Shown here in pieces: positions 15,619-23,939 of a stretch of DNA of 37,712 nt; the stretch's first letter is position 1; the number at the start of each line of letters is the position of its first letter. The notes beneath the pieces were generated by a model. It was not told where the DNA came from. It worked only from the letters and a program-made list of their open reading frames with translations, and searched no databases. Position numbers and translations under genes: made by a program. Origin of the DNA: an uncultured Planctomycetaceae bacterium (GTDB lineage Bacteria > Planctomycetota > Planctomycetia > Planctomycetales > Planctomycetaceae); NCBI GenBank assembly GCA_903871805.1, contig CAIQIE010000151.1, forward strand, positions 1 to 37,712, written 5' to 3'.

Positions 15619-16596
15619 ATGCGTCTGGGAACTGTTCTCACCCCGATGTCCAGCGAAAATCTGCAACTGGCGGCACAATGCGGTGTGACGGATATCGTCC
15701 ACCGCTATCCCGGTCCGGATCCGGAGGTTCTAAAAACATCCTGTCGCAGAATCGAATCCTTCGGCATGCGGTGCCGTGTTGTCGAAGGTTACCTGCCCAT
15801 TGAAAACATCAAGCTGGGGCGTGACAACGGGTCGGAACTGAACGCTCTGAAAGAGCTGATTCGTCAGATGGCGGATCAGGATATTCGGCTGTTGTGCTAC
15901 AACTTTATGGCGGGCACTGACTGGTGCCGGACTCGACTTGATGCACCGGAGCGCAGTGGTGCAAAAGTGACGGCCTTTGACCTGAAGGATGCTGAACGGG
16001 CTGTGCTGCTGGGATATCAGCCGACAGATCCGGAAGCGGAACGACTGTCACGACAACTGACTCCGAACAAACTCTGGGAGTATCTGGAACGTCTGCTGAA
16101 TGAACTTCTGCCTGTGGCAGAACAGTGCGGCGTTGTGCTGGCGATGCATCCGGACGATCCACCGCTCCCGCAGCTGCTGGGAAAACCCAGGATTATGCAC
16201 TGCGTGGAAAGCTTTGAACGGCTTGTGCATCTGGCCCCCAGTGAATTCAATGCAATCTGCTTCTGCCAGGGTTCCTTTGCCACCATGAACGTGGATATTC
16301 CCGCCACGATTCGGCGCCTTGGCAAACACATCCGTTATGTGCACTTTCGCGATGTCGCCGGTACACCGGAAGCGTTTGCAGAAACCTTTCACGACAACGG
16401 TCCCACGGATATGGCGGCTGCGATGCAGGCCTATCAGGACATCGGTTTTTCCGGCACTATGCGACCGGACCACGTGCCTCAACTGGTCGGCGAAGATGAT
16501 GGTGAACCAGGCTACACGATGCTCGGACGACTGTTTGCCTGGGGCTACATGCGAGGCCTCATGCATGCCATTCAGAAGAGCCCTGACAACCACTGA
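15619..16596 (+). CDS. uxuA: Mannonate dehydratase family enzyme (UxuA-like)
   Basis: A 325-residue TIM-barrel enzyme of the xylose-isomerase-like superfamily, matching UxuA, which removes water from D-mannonate to give 2-keto-3-deoxygluconate in hexuronate breakdown. Family motifs are LCYNFMAGTDWCRT (about 94-107), VVLAMHPDDPPLPQLLGKPR with the metal-binding histidine, CFCQGSFATM, HIRYVHFRDVAGT with another metal-site histidine, and GTMRPDHVPQL near the end. It is about 70 residues shorter than E. coli UxuA, mainly in loops, as in many planctomycete homologues, and a related substrate is possible. CGGAGA precedes the ATG. It fits a polysaccharide-degrading lifestyle along with the BMC. Confidence 0.87.
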   Translation: MRLGTVLTPMSSENLQLAAQCGVTDIVHRYPGPDPEVLKTSCRRIESFGMRCRVVEGYLPIENIKLGRDNGSELNALKELIRQMADQDIRLLCYNFMAGTDWCRTRLDAPERSGAKVTAFDLKDAERAVLLGYQPTDPEAERLSRQLTPNKLWEYLERLLNELLPVAEQCGVVLAMHPDDPPLPQLLGKPRIMHCVESFERLVHLAPSEFNAICFCQGSFATMNVDIPATIRRLGKHIRYVHFRDVAGTPEAFAETFHDNGPTDMAAAMQAYQDIGFSGTMRPDHVPQLVGEDDGEPGYTMLGRLFAWGYMRGLMHAIQKSPDNH

Positions 16597-16618
16597 GCGG
16601 CCCGGCCAGGAAGTTGGA

Positions 16619-18277
16619 TCAGGGATTCTGCGCGACCGTGTCTGCGACAGCACTTTCCGCAGTGTTTTCCACTGGAGTATGAGCCTCTGCCGCATTGGTG
16701 TCGTCCGACGAAGCCTGTGTGACATCCGCCGGCACAGCTTCCTCAAACTGCTTCTCAGACTCAGACTCAGTCTCCCGCTCTGGTCGCAATTCCGCCGGCG
16801 GTGTTCTGCGACTGCTCTTCAGAAGATTCAGCGGCAACGTCTGCTTCGAAGAAACGTCCTTGTCTGTGCGATGCCACTTGCGGCTGGGAACCGGTCGAAT
16901 GAATTCCCCAACGCTGCCTGAGGCCGCTGTCCATGCCGGCGATTCTCTATGTGCCACCGTATCTGTGACGCGGGCAAACTGCCGAGTGTCAGCCATTCCG
17001 GGATCCCTGAGAGAAAATGGCGTAGGCTGAAGGACAGGAAGCAGAGTTGGCGAGAATCTCGGTACAGGAATACGAAAATGTCTCGGCACTGCTCCGGACT
17101 CAGACACAAGTGTCGATGAACGCATAGCAACCGGCCGCACCGGTATCAGAGACTCCAGTTCTCCTGCAGTCGCGACAAACTCTTCGCTAGCCAGAACCAC
17201 GTTGTCGGAAACATCTGCAGGCAGCACGACGAACACGCCCCGCTGACGAGGACTCAATGGAAGCTGGTCGGGTTTTTCGACATCGTCCGAAACAGCGGTC
17301 TCGTCCACTTCCGGACTGCTGATCAGAATCCCGGACTTCACGAGTCCAAAATCTTCCGGGAAGACGGGCATGCCGACAGAGGGATCAACCCATGCAGACT
17401 CCCCGTGCTCGGACTCGTCCTGCAGCGCAGGAGGCTCCCGTGTTGAGCAGGCATCGGAAAATTCGCAGTAGGTCAAATTCGCATCGCTGGGGTCGCCTGT
17501 TTCTGCATCATTGCTCCGCATCGTGGTCAGCAGAACGGTCAGTTGTTCCGGATCACCTCCCCGAAAACTCGCCTCCTGAAACCACACCTCAGGCAGAATC
17601 TCCATGCTCTCAGGATTCTCTGCGGCGGCGTTCACGTCCTCGGTTGACTCAGGAATCCATAGCTCCGACTTATCGAAGCCCTGGGATTCTAAGCCCAGAG
17701 TGCTGACTGGAATTTCCAATCCCGGTTCCAGAGCACAGGCAATGATTTCCGGGAAGTGTGCATCAACAGGCGGGACTTCAAAGAACTCGGCCGACGCCTC
17801 ATTCACGCTTGCGACAGACTCTTCAGCAACGGCAATTTCAGGCTCTGGCAATTCGCAGGGCTCGGACGCAACATCTTCCAATTCGGACCAATCGAGCGGC
17901 TCACAGAATGCCGACGCCTCATTCATGCTTGCGACAGACTCTTCAGCAACGGCAATTTCAGGCTCTGGCGATTCGCAGGGCTCGGAGGCAACATATTCCA
18001 TTTCGGACCAATCGAGCGGCTCACAGAATGCCGACGCCTCATTCACGCTTACGACAGACTCTTCAGCAACGGCAATTTCAGGCTCTGGCAATTCGCAGGG
18101 CTCGGACGCAACATATTCCAATTCGGACCAATCGAGCGGCTCACAGAATGCCAGCGCGGAGACCTCGGTGGAAGCCGCGGACAGCAACGTTCGCGTATGC
18201 AGGACTTCCACAACGTCTAAAATGCCCACGGTCATTGCGGGGTTCCGACGATTTTTTCGGGTCGAAGGGAACTTCAT
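16619..18277 (-). CDS. Acidic repeat-containing protein with planctomycete RTLLSA-type N-terminus
   Basis: A 552-residue, strongly acidic protein rich in Glu, Ser, Ala, Val and Pro; function unknown. The basic start MKFPSTRKNRRNP is followed by ILDVVEVLHTRTLLSA, a variant of the 'LEPRxLLSA' motif found at the N-termini of many large secreted planctomycete proteins. Residues about 43-162 are three 40-residue repeats (FCEPLDWSELEYVASEPCE and PEPEIAVAEESVASVNEASA), each with two cysteines. The rest is low-complexity with no domain I can name; near the C-terminus lies a basic patch (SRKWHRTDKDVSSKQ) then a second acidic run. ATG 18277 is chosen because the motif follows directly and AAGGTG stands ahead; the frame opens at 18343. 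Surface or extracellular placement is inferred from the motif only. Confidence 0.75.
   Translation of the reverse strand: MKFPSTRKNRRNPAMTVGILDVVEVLHTRTLLSAASTEVSALAFCEPLDWSELEYVASEPCELPEPEIAVAEESVVSVNEASAFCEPLDWSEMEYVASEPCESPEPEIAVAEESVASMNEASAFCEPLDWSELEDVASEPCELPEPEIAVAEESVASVNEASAEFFEVPPVDAHFPEIIACALEPGLEIPVSTLGLESQGFDKSELWIPESTEDVNAAAENPESMEILPEVWFQEASFRGGDPEQLTVLLTTMRSNDAETGDPSDANLTYCEFSDACSTREPPALQDESEHGESAWVDPSVGMPVFPEDFGLVKSGILISSPEVDETAVSDDVEKPDQLPLSPRQRGVFVVLPADVSDNVVLASEEFVATAGELESLIPVRPVAMRSSTLVSESGAVPRHFRIPVPRFSPTLLPVLQPTPFSLRDPGMADTRQFARVTDTVAHRESPAWTAASGSVGEFIRPVPSRKWHRTDKDVSSKQTLPLNLLKSSRRTPPAELRPERETESESEKQFEEAVPADVTQASSDDTNAAEAHTPVENTAESAVADTVAQNP
17790..18149. repeat. Three tandem 120-bp repeats within the acidic protein gene
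   Basis: Units lie at 17790-17909, 17910-18029 and 18030-18149, exactly 120 bp each and nearly identical at the DNA level; only a handful of scattered substitutions separate them. Each encodes 40 residues. High DNA identity points to recent duplication or ongoing gene conversion, so copy number may vary between strains. Confidence 0.95.
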
Positions 18278-18578
18278 ACAGACACCTTTTTTCAGGGTCA
18301 GAAACCAATCGAACTTCGACACAGAAGCAATGGCCAGCAGCAACCGGCGTCTTCTATGAGGTTCGTGCTTTTAGCTGAGAAAGCTGAGCAGATCACTGTG
18401 GGAAATCCCGGAGTGCTGCGTTGGCAACGGCAGGAATCTGATTCGCAAGGAGTTTTGGCCCCGGGAATCGGCGGAAGCTGCTGATTTTCAATGTACTCCG
18501 TGCACATAACAGCGACGGCATGGAATTCGCTCGATCAGCAACTTCCGACTCAAAGTTCTGGTTTTTCGGATATCCGCC
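18278..18578. other. Divergent promoter region between the acidic protein gene and the PRPP-synthetase-like gene
   Basis: About 300 bases without a gene between two divergent starts. It must contain both promoters, but I did not find a clear sigma-70 pair. No repeats or RNA structures stand out. Confidence 0.35.
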
Positions 18579-19565
18579 ATGAGCAATAATGGTCCGGTTG
18601 TCTTTGCGCTGAACACCTGCCGCCCATTCGGGGAAGCTGTTGCGTCGTCCGCTGCCATGGAACTGATGGCTCATGAGGAACGCGAATTTGAGGACGGTGA
18701 GTTCAAGATTCGGCCACTGGTCAGTGTCCGAAACCGGGACGTGTTTGTGATTCAGTCTCTGTATGACGATGGGGAGCAGTCGGTCTGCGAAAAACTGTGC
18801 CGCCTGCTGTTCTTTGTCGGCGCGCTGCGAGACGCCTGTGCGGAACGGATCACGCTCGTTATCCCCTATCTCTGCTTTGCACGGAAGGATCAGAAGTCCA
18901 GGTCCCGTGATCCGGTAACCACTCGCTATATCGCATCGATGATGGAAAGCGTCGGCGCAGACCTGGTGGTGACGATGGATGTGCACAATCTGGCCGCATT
19001 CCAGAATGCCTTCCGAATTCCCACGGAACATCTGGAGGCTCGTCGATTGTTCGCAGAACACCTGAGCCGACTGGTATTGGACGTGGATGTTGTCGTGGTC
19101 TCACCGGATGTCGGTGGTTTGAAACGCGCGAACGCGTTTCGAGATACACTGTCTCGCCGCACCCGACAGGTGATTTCCACCGCGTACATGGAAAAATATC
19201 GCAGCGTCGGAATTGTCAGTGGAGAAACGGTGATTGGCGATATTGAGGGAAGAACCGTAATCATCCTCGACGACATGATCAGCCGGGGTACTACGCTGGC
19301 CCGCACTGTAAAGGCCTGTCGTGATCGTGGCGCTGTGCAGGTGTATGCCGCTGCCACTCATGGCGTTTTCGCGGCTGATGCGGAAGAAGTTTTGTCTGCG
19401 GCAGGAGTGGACAAGATCATCGTCACGAACTCCATTCCACCAGTTCGTCTTTCGAAGGAATTTCGGGATCTGCGAGTTCGCGTCATCAGCGTCGCCCCCC
19501 TGTTCGGAGAAGCCATTCGCAGAATTCATGAAGGCCAATCTATCGTGGAGCTGGTGGAAGGATAA
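18579..19565 (+). CDS. prs: Ribose-phosphate pyrophosphokinase (PRPP synthetase) homologue
   Basis: A 328-residue homologue of Prs, which makes phosphoribosyl pyrophosphate from ribose-5-phosphate and ATP for nucleotide, histidine and tryptophan synthesis. The N-terminal half has FEDGEFKIRP and the ATP-loop region PYLCFARKDQKSRSRDPVTTRY, then VVTMDVHNLAAFQNAF with the metal-binding histidine. The C-terminal half has VVVVSPDVGGLKRANAF and the PRPP-binding segment VIILDDMISRGTTLARTV. The usual form of this last motif is DDMIDTGGT, so the phosphate-binding loop reads ISRGTT here. With the rest well kept, the protein is either a divergent Prs or a paralogue with another role; a second canonical prs elsewhere in the genome would favour the latter. 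Confidence 0.85.
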   Translation: MSNNGPVVFALNTCRPFGEAVASSAAMELMAHEEREFEDGEFKIRPLVSVRNRDVFVIQSLYDDGEQSVCEKLCRLLFFVGALRDACAERITLVIPYLCFARKDQKSRSRDPVTTRYIASMMESVGADLVVTMDVHNLAAFQNAFRIPTEHLEARRLFAEHLSRLVLDVDVVVVSPDVGGLKRANAFRDTLSRRTRQVISTAYMEKYRSVGIVSGETVIGDIEGRTVIILDDMISRGTTLARTVKACRDRGAVQVYAAATHGVFAADAEEVLSAAGVDKIIVTNSIPPVRLSKEFRDLRVRVISVAPLFGEAIRRIHEGQSIVELVEG

Positions 19566-19636
19566 TGGCCATGCAAACGGAGTCGTTCATTGAACGATGA
19601 GATCCGATTCCGGCTGCGGAACACCGCTGCGCCCCG

Positions 19637-20566
19637 TCACCGTTCTATGCGACTGTTCTGCCTGATATGAGCGAATGGTCCCACGGTGCAGTGTTCGGCA
19701 ATCACTGTTCCCTTTTCAATAACGGTAAACGGACGAATGGTCGTGTCGCGACCAATCGTCACACCAAAGTCGATGCTGGTCTGAGCCGGGTCTTCAATTG
19801 TCACGCCCGCCAGCATCAGCTCCTGGTGAATGCCCCGCTGAATGCTCATACGCACCTCGGCCAGCTGGGCACGAGTATTCACGCCGAGGGCTTCTTCCAG
19901 GGTCAGCGTACAGGCGGCATCTACGGAATGCCCGTTATCCATCAGAATCCGCGGACAATCCGTCAGATAATATTCCGACTGACTGTTGTTCGGACGCAGG
20001 CTGCGCAGAGACTGAAGCAGCAGAGGCGCCGAGAAGGCGTAACATCCGGTGTTGATCTCTGTAATGCGTTGCTGTTCCGCAGTGGCGTCCTTCTGCTCAA
20101 CAATACATTCAAAACGTCCGTCTGCGTCTCGTACAACGCGCCCAAGGCCTTCATTATTTACTGTGTTCGCAGTACCAATCACGCAGGCCGACCCTGTCTG
20201 TTCGCGGCGATCCAGCAGGGCTCGCAGTGAACTGCCCTTCAACAACGGAGTATCCCCTGCCAGAATCAAAACAGAACCATTGTGCCCCGCCAGCGACGAT
20301 TCGCTCATCATCACCGCATGGCCCGTTCCTTTCTGCTCCGTCTGCTCTGCAAACACAACATCCGCGTGATGCTGCAAAGCGGATCGCACAAGATCCGCGC
20401 GATGGCCAACCACCACCACAATCCTGTCCGCTCCGGCCGAACGAGCCGAATCCAGAACGTACTCAATCATTGGTCGGCCGCACACCGGATGCAGAACCTT
20501 GGGAATGTCCGACTTCATTCGAGTACTTTTTCCCGCGGCTAGTACAACAGCCATCACACCGAACAT
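19637..20566 (-). CDS. GlmU-type sugar-1-phosphate uridylyltransferase lacking the acetyltransferase domain
   Basis: A nucleotidyltransferase like the N-terminal half of GlmU, joining UTP and N-acetylglucosamine-1-P to give UDP-GlcNAc for cell-envelope sugars. Motifs: AVVLAAGKSTRMKSDIPKVL with the signature nucleotide-binding loop, HPVCGRPMIEYV, EQTEQKGTGHAVMMSES, LILAGDTPLL, GRVVRDADGRFECIVEQKDA and ITEINTGCYAF. Only the first hexapeptide turns of the left-handed beta-helix are present (TIGRDTTIRPFTVIEKG) before the stop, so at 309 residues it lacks the GlcN-1-P acetyltransferase half of the roughly 450-residue bifunctional enzyme. ATG 20566 has AGGA 8 bases ahead; ATG 20554 and TTG 20572 are alternatives. 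No matching continuation is visible in other frames just downstream, so a fresh frameshift is unlikely. Confidence 0.87.
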   Translation of the reverse strand: MFGVMAVVLAAGKSTRMKSDIPKVLHPVCGRPMIEYVLDSARSAGADRIVVVVGHRADLVRSALQHHADVVFAEQTEQKGTGHAVMMSESSLAGHNGSVLILAGDTPLLKGSSLRALLDRREQTGSACVIGTANTVNNEGLGRVVRDADGRFECIVEQKDATAEQQRITEINTGCYAFSAPLLLQSLRSLRPNNSQSEYYLTDCPRILMDNGHSVDAACTLTLEEALGVNTRAQLAEVRMSIQRGIHQELMLAGVTIEDPAQTSIDFGVTIGRDTTIRPFTVIEKGTVIAEHCTVGPFAHIRQNSRIER

Positions 20567-20693
20567 ACACAAAATCCTGGTTCAGAAAAAAGCCCGGACA
20601 GTTCCGGGAATCTGTTGACACAGCTGACCTCTGTCGAAACTGCATAACCCGTCGAGAGGCAGACCCATTCAACACAAACAGACACGGAATTGC

Positions 20694-22040
20694 TCAGTAT
20701 CGCAGGCCAATCTGACCAATGAAGCCGGAATTGACATCGACTGCAGTCGGCGAGGAGGCGTATTCAATGTTGCGGTCCAGAATCCAGCCACCTTCAATAA
20801 ACCAGCTGTAAAGACCAGCGTTCATTTCGAAGCCACCCAGAATTCGGTAGTCAGAAAATTCCACCTGAGTATCCTCGGTCACACCGCCATTGGTGCGCTC
20901 TATCCCATAGGCTTCCACATGATAGGCCGCACGCACATAAATCCACTTGGACCAGTAGGCCTCGTTGCCCAGGAACAGCCGGACTCGCGATTCCGGATAC
21001 ATCAGCTGCCACTCCCAGTAATCGTCACGATAAATCAATCCCGCATACGGCAGCACCCGATCATTCACCCGATCCCAGTACATTGCTCCAAGCCCAAGAG
21101 TCCAGAATTGGTCCATCTTGAACAGAAGAATGCCGCGTCCGTCCAGCTGAAAACCTTCACTCCAGACATTCGATGAAAAATCGGTATTGATCGAAGGAGT
21201 GATTCCGAGGCTGAGACTGACGGGACCTGCTGATGGACTCTCCAATTCCAGATCCACACCAAATCGAAACAGACTGCGAGGCAGATCAAAGGAACCAATA
21301 CCACCATTGACGTTGCGATAGGCAAACTGATTCGTCCAGTTGAATACCCACCCCGTTGGCAGTGGTGAAGAATAAGCCAGGTCGTAGTCGATTCCAAAAG
21401 CCTCAAACTTGCCCGCTGCCGGATCTGACAGATCCGATGATGGCAACCACGAAACATCAATTCGGTTGTTCCACCCAAATCGATATGGCTCAGCAGGGTT
21501 CGCACCGTAACTGTACAGCCCCTGTGCAGGCATCCCGGGCTGGTAAGGGTTCATTGGTGCCGACTGCATTCCCTGTGTTCCCTGCATTGCCGGATCCCCC
21601 AGAAATGGATCGCCATTCATCGGGGGCGAGAAGGCGTTCCACGTCGTTCCCTCCTGGAAAATCGGCCCCGTTGCCGCTGGAGTTCCACAACATCCCTCCG
21701 AGGTTGTCATCGGCCCCTGCATTCCGGACATTCCAGACACCGTGTTGTCCGGCATTACAGAGGTTGATGGCTGTATCGCAACTCCCGAGTTCGCCGGGGC
21801 GGCTTCCGCGTCCGTCGGAATTGGAACTCCTCCCTCCTGAAACAGCGAAACAGATGTCAGCTGCGGTTGATACACCGGAGCTGAAAACTGACGAGGCGCC
21901 GCCATAGTCATGGGACGAGCCCCATAACCATAGGCCCCGTTCATGCCAGAGCCTGCCGGATAGCCGTACTGAGCTAAACAGGAACGCGACAGCATTCCCA
22001 GGGCAACAGAGGCAATCAACACGGGAAGGATGCTTTTCAC
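20694..22040 (-). CDS. Outer-membrane beta-barrel protein (DUF6268-like)
   Basis: A 448-residue exported protein. Residues 1-23 are a signal peptide ending SCLA. Residues 24 to about 175 are a low-complexity Met/Pro/Gly/Gln-rich segment (repeated GMQGPM/GMQSAPM types). From about 185 the sequence alternates polar and aromatic residues in beta-strand-like runs: WVFNWTNQFAYRNV, RFGVDLELESPSAGPVSLSLG, WTLGLGAMYWDRV, YWEWQLMYPESRVRLFL and the terminal GFIGQIGLRY, ending in an aromatic residue as outer-membrane barrels do. The pattern matches planctomycete DUF6268-type barrels. Substrate or pore role unknown. The start is GTG with AGCAGGTG ahead. Confidence 0.83.
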   Translation of the reverse strand: MKSILPVLIASVALGMLSRSCLAQYGYPAGSGMNGAYGYGARPMTMAAPRQFSAPVYQPQLTSVSLFQEGGVPIPTDAEAAPANSGVAIQPSTSVMPDNTVSGMSGMQGPMTTSEGCCGTPAATGPIFQEGTTWNAFSPPMNGDPFLGDPAMQGTQGMQSAPMNPYQPGMPAQGLYSYGANPAEPYRFGWNNRIDVSWLPSSDLSDPAAGKFEAFGIDYDLAYSSPLPTGWVFNWTNQFAYRNVNGGIGSFDLPRSLFRFGVDLELESPSAGPVSLSLGITPSINTDFSSNVWSEGFQLDGRGILLFKMDQFWTLGLGAMYWDRVNDRVLPYAGLIYRDDYWEWQLMYPESRVRLFLGNEAYWSKWIYVRAAYHVEAYGIERTNGGVTEDTQVEFSDYRILGGFEMNAGLYSWFIEGGWILDRNIEYASSPTAVDVNSGFIGQIGLRY

Positions 22041-22506
22041 AACAGCACCTGCTGAGAAGGGGGAGAGAGAACGGGCGGGATTTCTGGATCGATGGCCGCA
22101 GGACCCGCGATTGCGAGTCAGGAAAGGAGAGAACTCTGCGACTTGAGAGAAGTTCCCGGAATTCTGCGGATTCGGCCATTCTGGTCAACACCAAGACTGC
22201 CGAACCAGGCAAAAGTCACCGGACCCCTTCACCATTCGGCGATCCTGAACACCTCCTTCCGGCGGTTACTGCCGATCTACAAGCACCAATCCCGCTCAGA
22301 CTCCCCGTCTTCACCAGACTCGCTATGTTAATACGGGTAAACCCCGCTGTATTTGCATCAGTCAGCCGGTGCCCTGACCAAAACGCCGCATCCGTGTGGA
22401 CTGAATTTCTTCCGACGCCTGACACAACCCGGGACGCACACAGTTGCTCGACCCTGAAAAGCCTGCCAAAATCCTTATTGGGTAATGTTTTAAGGCTTCT
22501 TCAGGA
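22041..22506. other. Divergent region between the barrel gene and the DUF1643 gene
   Basis: No gene is supported. Near the right end AAGCCT (about 22459-22464) can pair with AGGCTT (about 22492-22497), and CCTTA/TAAGG inside the same stretch can pair in an alternative way, just ahead of the DUF1643 start. These could be a leader structure, but they are short. Confidence 0.3.
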
Positions 22507-22992
22507 GTGGCGGGGTTGCAGCGATCAGCCCAATTGTCTCGATGTGGTCGATACCGCTATTCCCTGTCCCGAGCCTGGGGCTGCGGCGCCGCCGTGGCCT
22601 TTATCGGGCTCAACCCGTCCACTGCCGATGCCAACGAGGATGATCCCACGATTCGACGCTGTGTCCGTTTTGCTCAGAGCTGGGGTTTTGACGGCCTCCT
22701 GATGCTCAACGCGTTCGCCTTTCGTTCCACGGATCCCGGAGGTCTTTTTGAGGCACCTGATCCGATAGGTCCGGGAAACGACAGGGCCCTGCGTCGTGGC
22801 TGCCGACAGGCCAGCCTGATTATTGCGGCATGGGGAAATTACTGCCCCGAAAATCGGCTCGCACAAATTCTGACTCTCACCGAAAAACCACTCCACTGCC
22901 TGACCAGAAATCAAAACGGCTCTCCCCGACATCCACTCTATGTCCACAGCTCCACAGTACCGATTCTGTACGCTGATCCGGCAACTCGGTAA
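22507..22992 (+). CDS. DUF1643 domain protein
   Basis: A 161-residue soluble protein covering the full DUF1643 family, whose biochemical role is unknown. Family motifs are RYRYSLSRAW, VAFIGLNPSTADANEDDPTI, RRCVRFAQSWGFDGLLMLNAF, AFRSTDPGGL and DPIGPGND, then IIAAWGNY. GTG 22507 is the longest start, but AGGAG at 22503-22507 is far better placed for the TTG at 22516, which would give 158 residues and still leave the domain whole. The members are often found near phage-defence or mobile genes, but nothing of that kind is next to this one. Confidence 0.82.
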   Translation: MAGLQRSAQLSRCGRYRYSLSRAWGCGAAVAFIGLNPSTADANEDDPTIRRCVRFAQSWGFDGLLMLNAFAFRSTDPGGLFEAPDPIGPGNDRALRRGCRQASLIIAAWGNYCPENRLAQILTLTEKPLHCLTRNQNGSPRHPLYVHSSTVPILYADPATR

Positions 22993-23372
22993 TTGACGAT
23001 CCCGTGAATCAGCAAAGCCGAACTCAAAGCGTCCCCGTCACGTCCCCGTCCCGAATCGACCGACTGGAATACCGCCTTTGACGACGGGATGTTGGCACCT
23101 TCCCTGTGCCGTTGCCGGGCCCTGAAATTGCAAAGAATCTCATCGCTGGCAATGGGGAAATTCCTGCGGTTTTGGTTTTTGTCAGGCTCGTTGGGAATGC
23201 TCCCCGTGCATCGTTTGTATCCTGGGAGGGTGTCGGCAAGAATTCCGGCAGTGGCAGTGTTCATAGAACGTATTGCGCGGCCGATGGCAATTCCTGCGGA
23301 CCTGAAGATTCAGGTTCGTCAGATCGTCAGCTGGCCGAATTTTTTTGATTGATTAAATTCAAAGGAGTAGTA
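22993..23372. other. Interval without a recognised gene before the FKBP gene
   Basis: Short open frames on both strands (for example 23089-23352 +) show no recognisable domain, and their predicted products are arginine-rich and unlike the neighbouring proteins. A small CCTGA/TCAGG hairpin lies near 23301-23314. The FKBP ribosome site AAAGGAG is at 23361-23367. Confidence 0.35.
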
Positions 23373-23783
23373 ATGGCTGACGACGGACAGGTTCCTTTTC
23401 CGGTTCTCCCTGCCGGTGCTGGCAGTATGGATGCTGATGCGCCCGGAACTTTTACCTCCACTGCGTCCGGTCTGGGTTACCGGATTCTTCGAGCCGGTGC
23501 GGGGACAAAGCCCTCAGCGTCACAGTCCGTGGAAGTTCATTACCATGGCTGGCTGGACGATGGACGCGTGTTCGACAGTTCCTACCGTCGGGGGCAGACG
23601 ATTTCCTTTGGCCTGCATCAGGTGATTAAAGGCTGGACAGAAGGCATGCAACTGGTGGGCGAGGGTGGGATGATTGAGCTGAAGATCCCTTCAGATCTTG
23701 GCTACGGAACACGCGGAGCTCCGGGTGTCATTCCGGGAAATGCGACGCTGCATTTTCTGGTCGAGCTGATCAAGGTCAAATAG
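23373..23783 (+). CDS. FKBP-type peptidyl-prolyl cis-trans isomerase
   Basis: A 136-residue single-domain FKBP. After a 30-residue leader it carries the complete FKBP fold: GLGYRILRAGAGTKPSASQS, VEVHYHGWLDDGRVFDSSY, GLHQVIKGWTEGMQLVGEGG, IPSDLGYGTRGAPGVIPGN and LHFLVELIKVK. The enzyme speeds rotation at proline bonds and helps protein folding. The tyrosine, aspartate and tryptophan lining the active site are present (YHG, VFDSS, GWTEGM). No clear signal peptide is visible, so it is likely cytoplasmic. ATG 23373 is favoured by the ideal AAAGGAG; the frame opens at a TTG at 23349. Confidence 0.93.
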   Translation: MADDGQVPFPVLPAGAGSMDADAPGTFTSTASGLGYRILRAGAGTKPSASQSVEVHYHGWLDDGRVFDSSYRRGQTISFGLHQVIKGWTEGMQLVGEGGMIELKIPSDLGYGTRGAPGVIPGNATLHFLVELIKVK

Positions 23784-23822
23784 CAATTGCGTACTGCCAG
23801 CATGCTGCTGTTGATCTCCCCG

Positions 23823-23890
23823 GTGGTTCCCGCGCAGGCGGGAACCACGTGGTCACCACACACTCCGTCATTCCCACGTCGGCGGGAACC
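23823..23890. repeat. Pair of REP-like palindromic elements
   Basis: The first copy is a perfect 11-bp stem with a four-base loop: GTGGTTCCCGC (23823-23833) and GCGGGAACCAC (23838-23848). A second, imperfect copy with the core TTCCCACGTCGGCGGGAACC lies at about 23871-23890 in the same orientation. The core TTCCCGCG-AGGCGGGAA is the common bacterial intergenic repeat of the REP type. It sits in the gap between the FKBP and hydrolase genes. It may also act as a bidirectional terminator or RNA stabiliser. Confidence 0.75.
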
Positions 23891-23939
23891 GAGCGACGAA
23901 CTTCCGAAAGTAGCTCCAATTCCCCTTTCGGGGCCTCCC

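Noticed and set aside
23823-23890. The palindromes as a CRISPR array
   Set aside because: Only two imperfect copies, no regular spacers and no cas genes; the form is that of REP elements.
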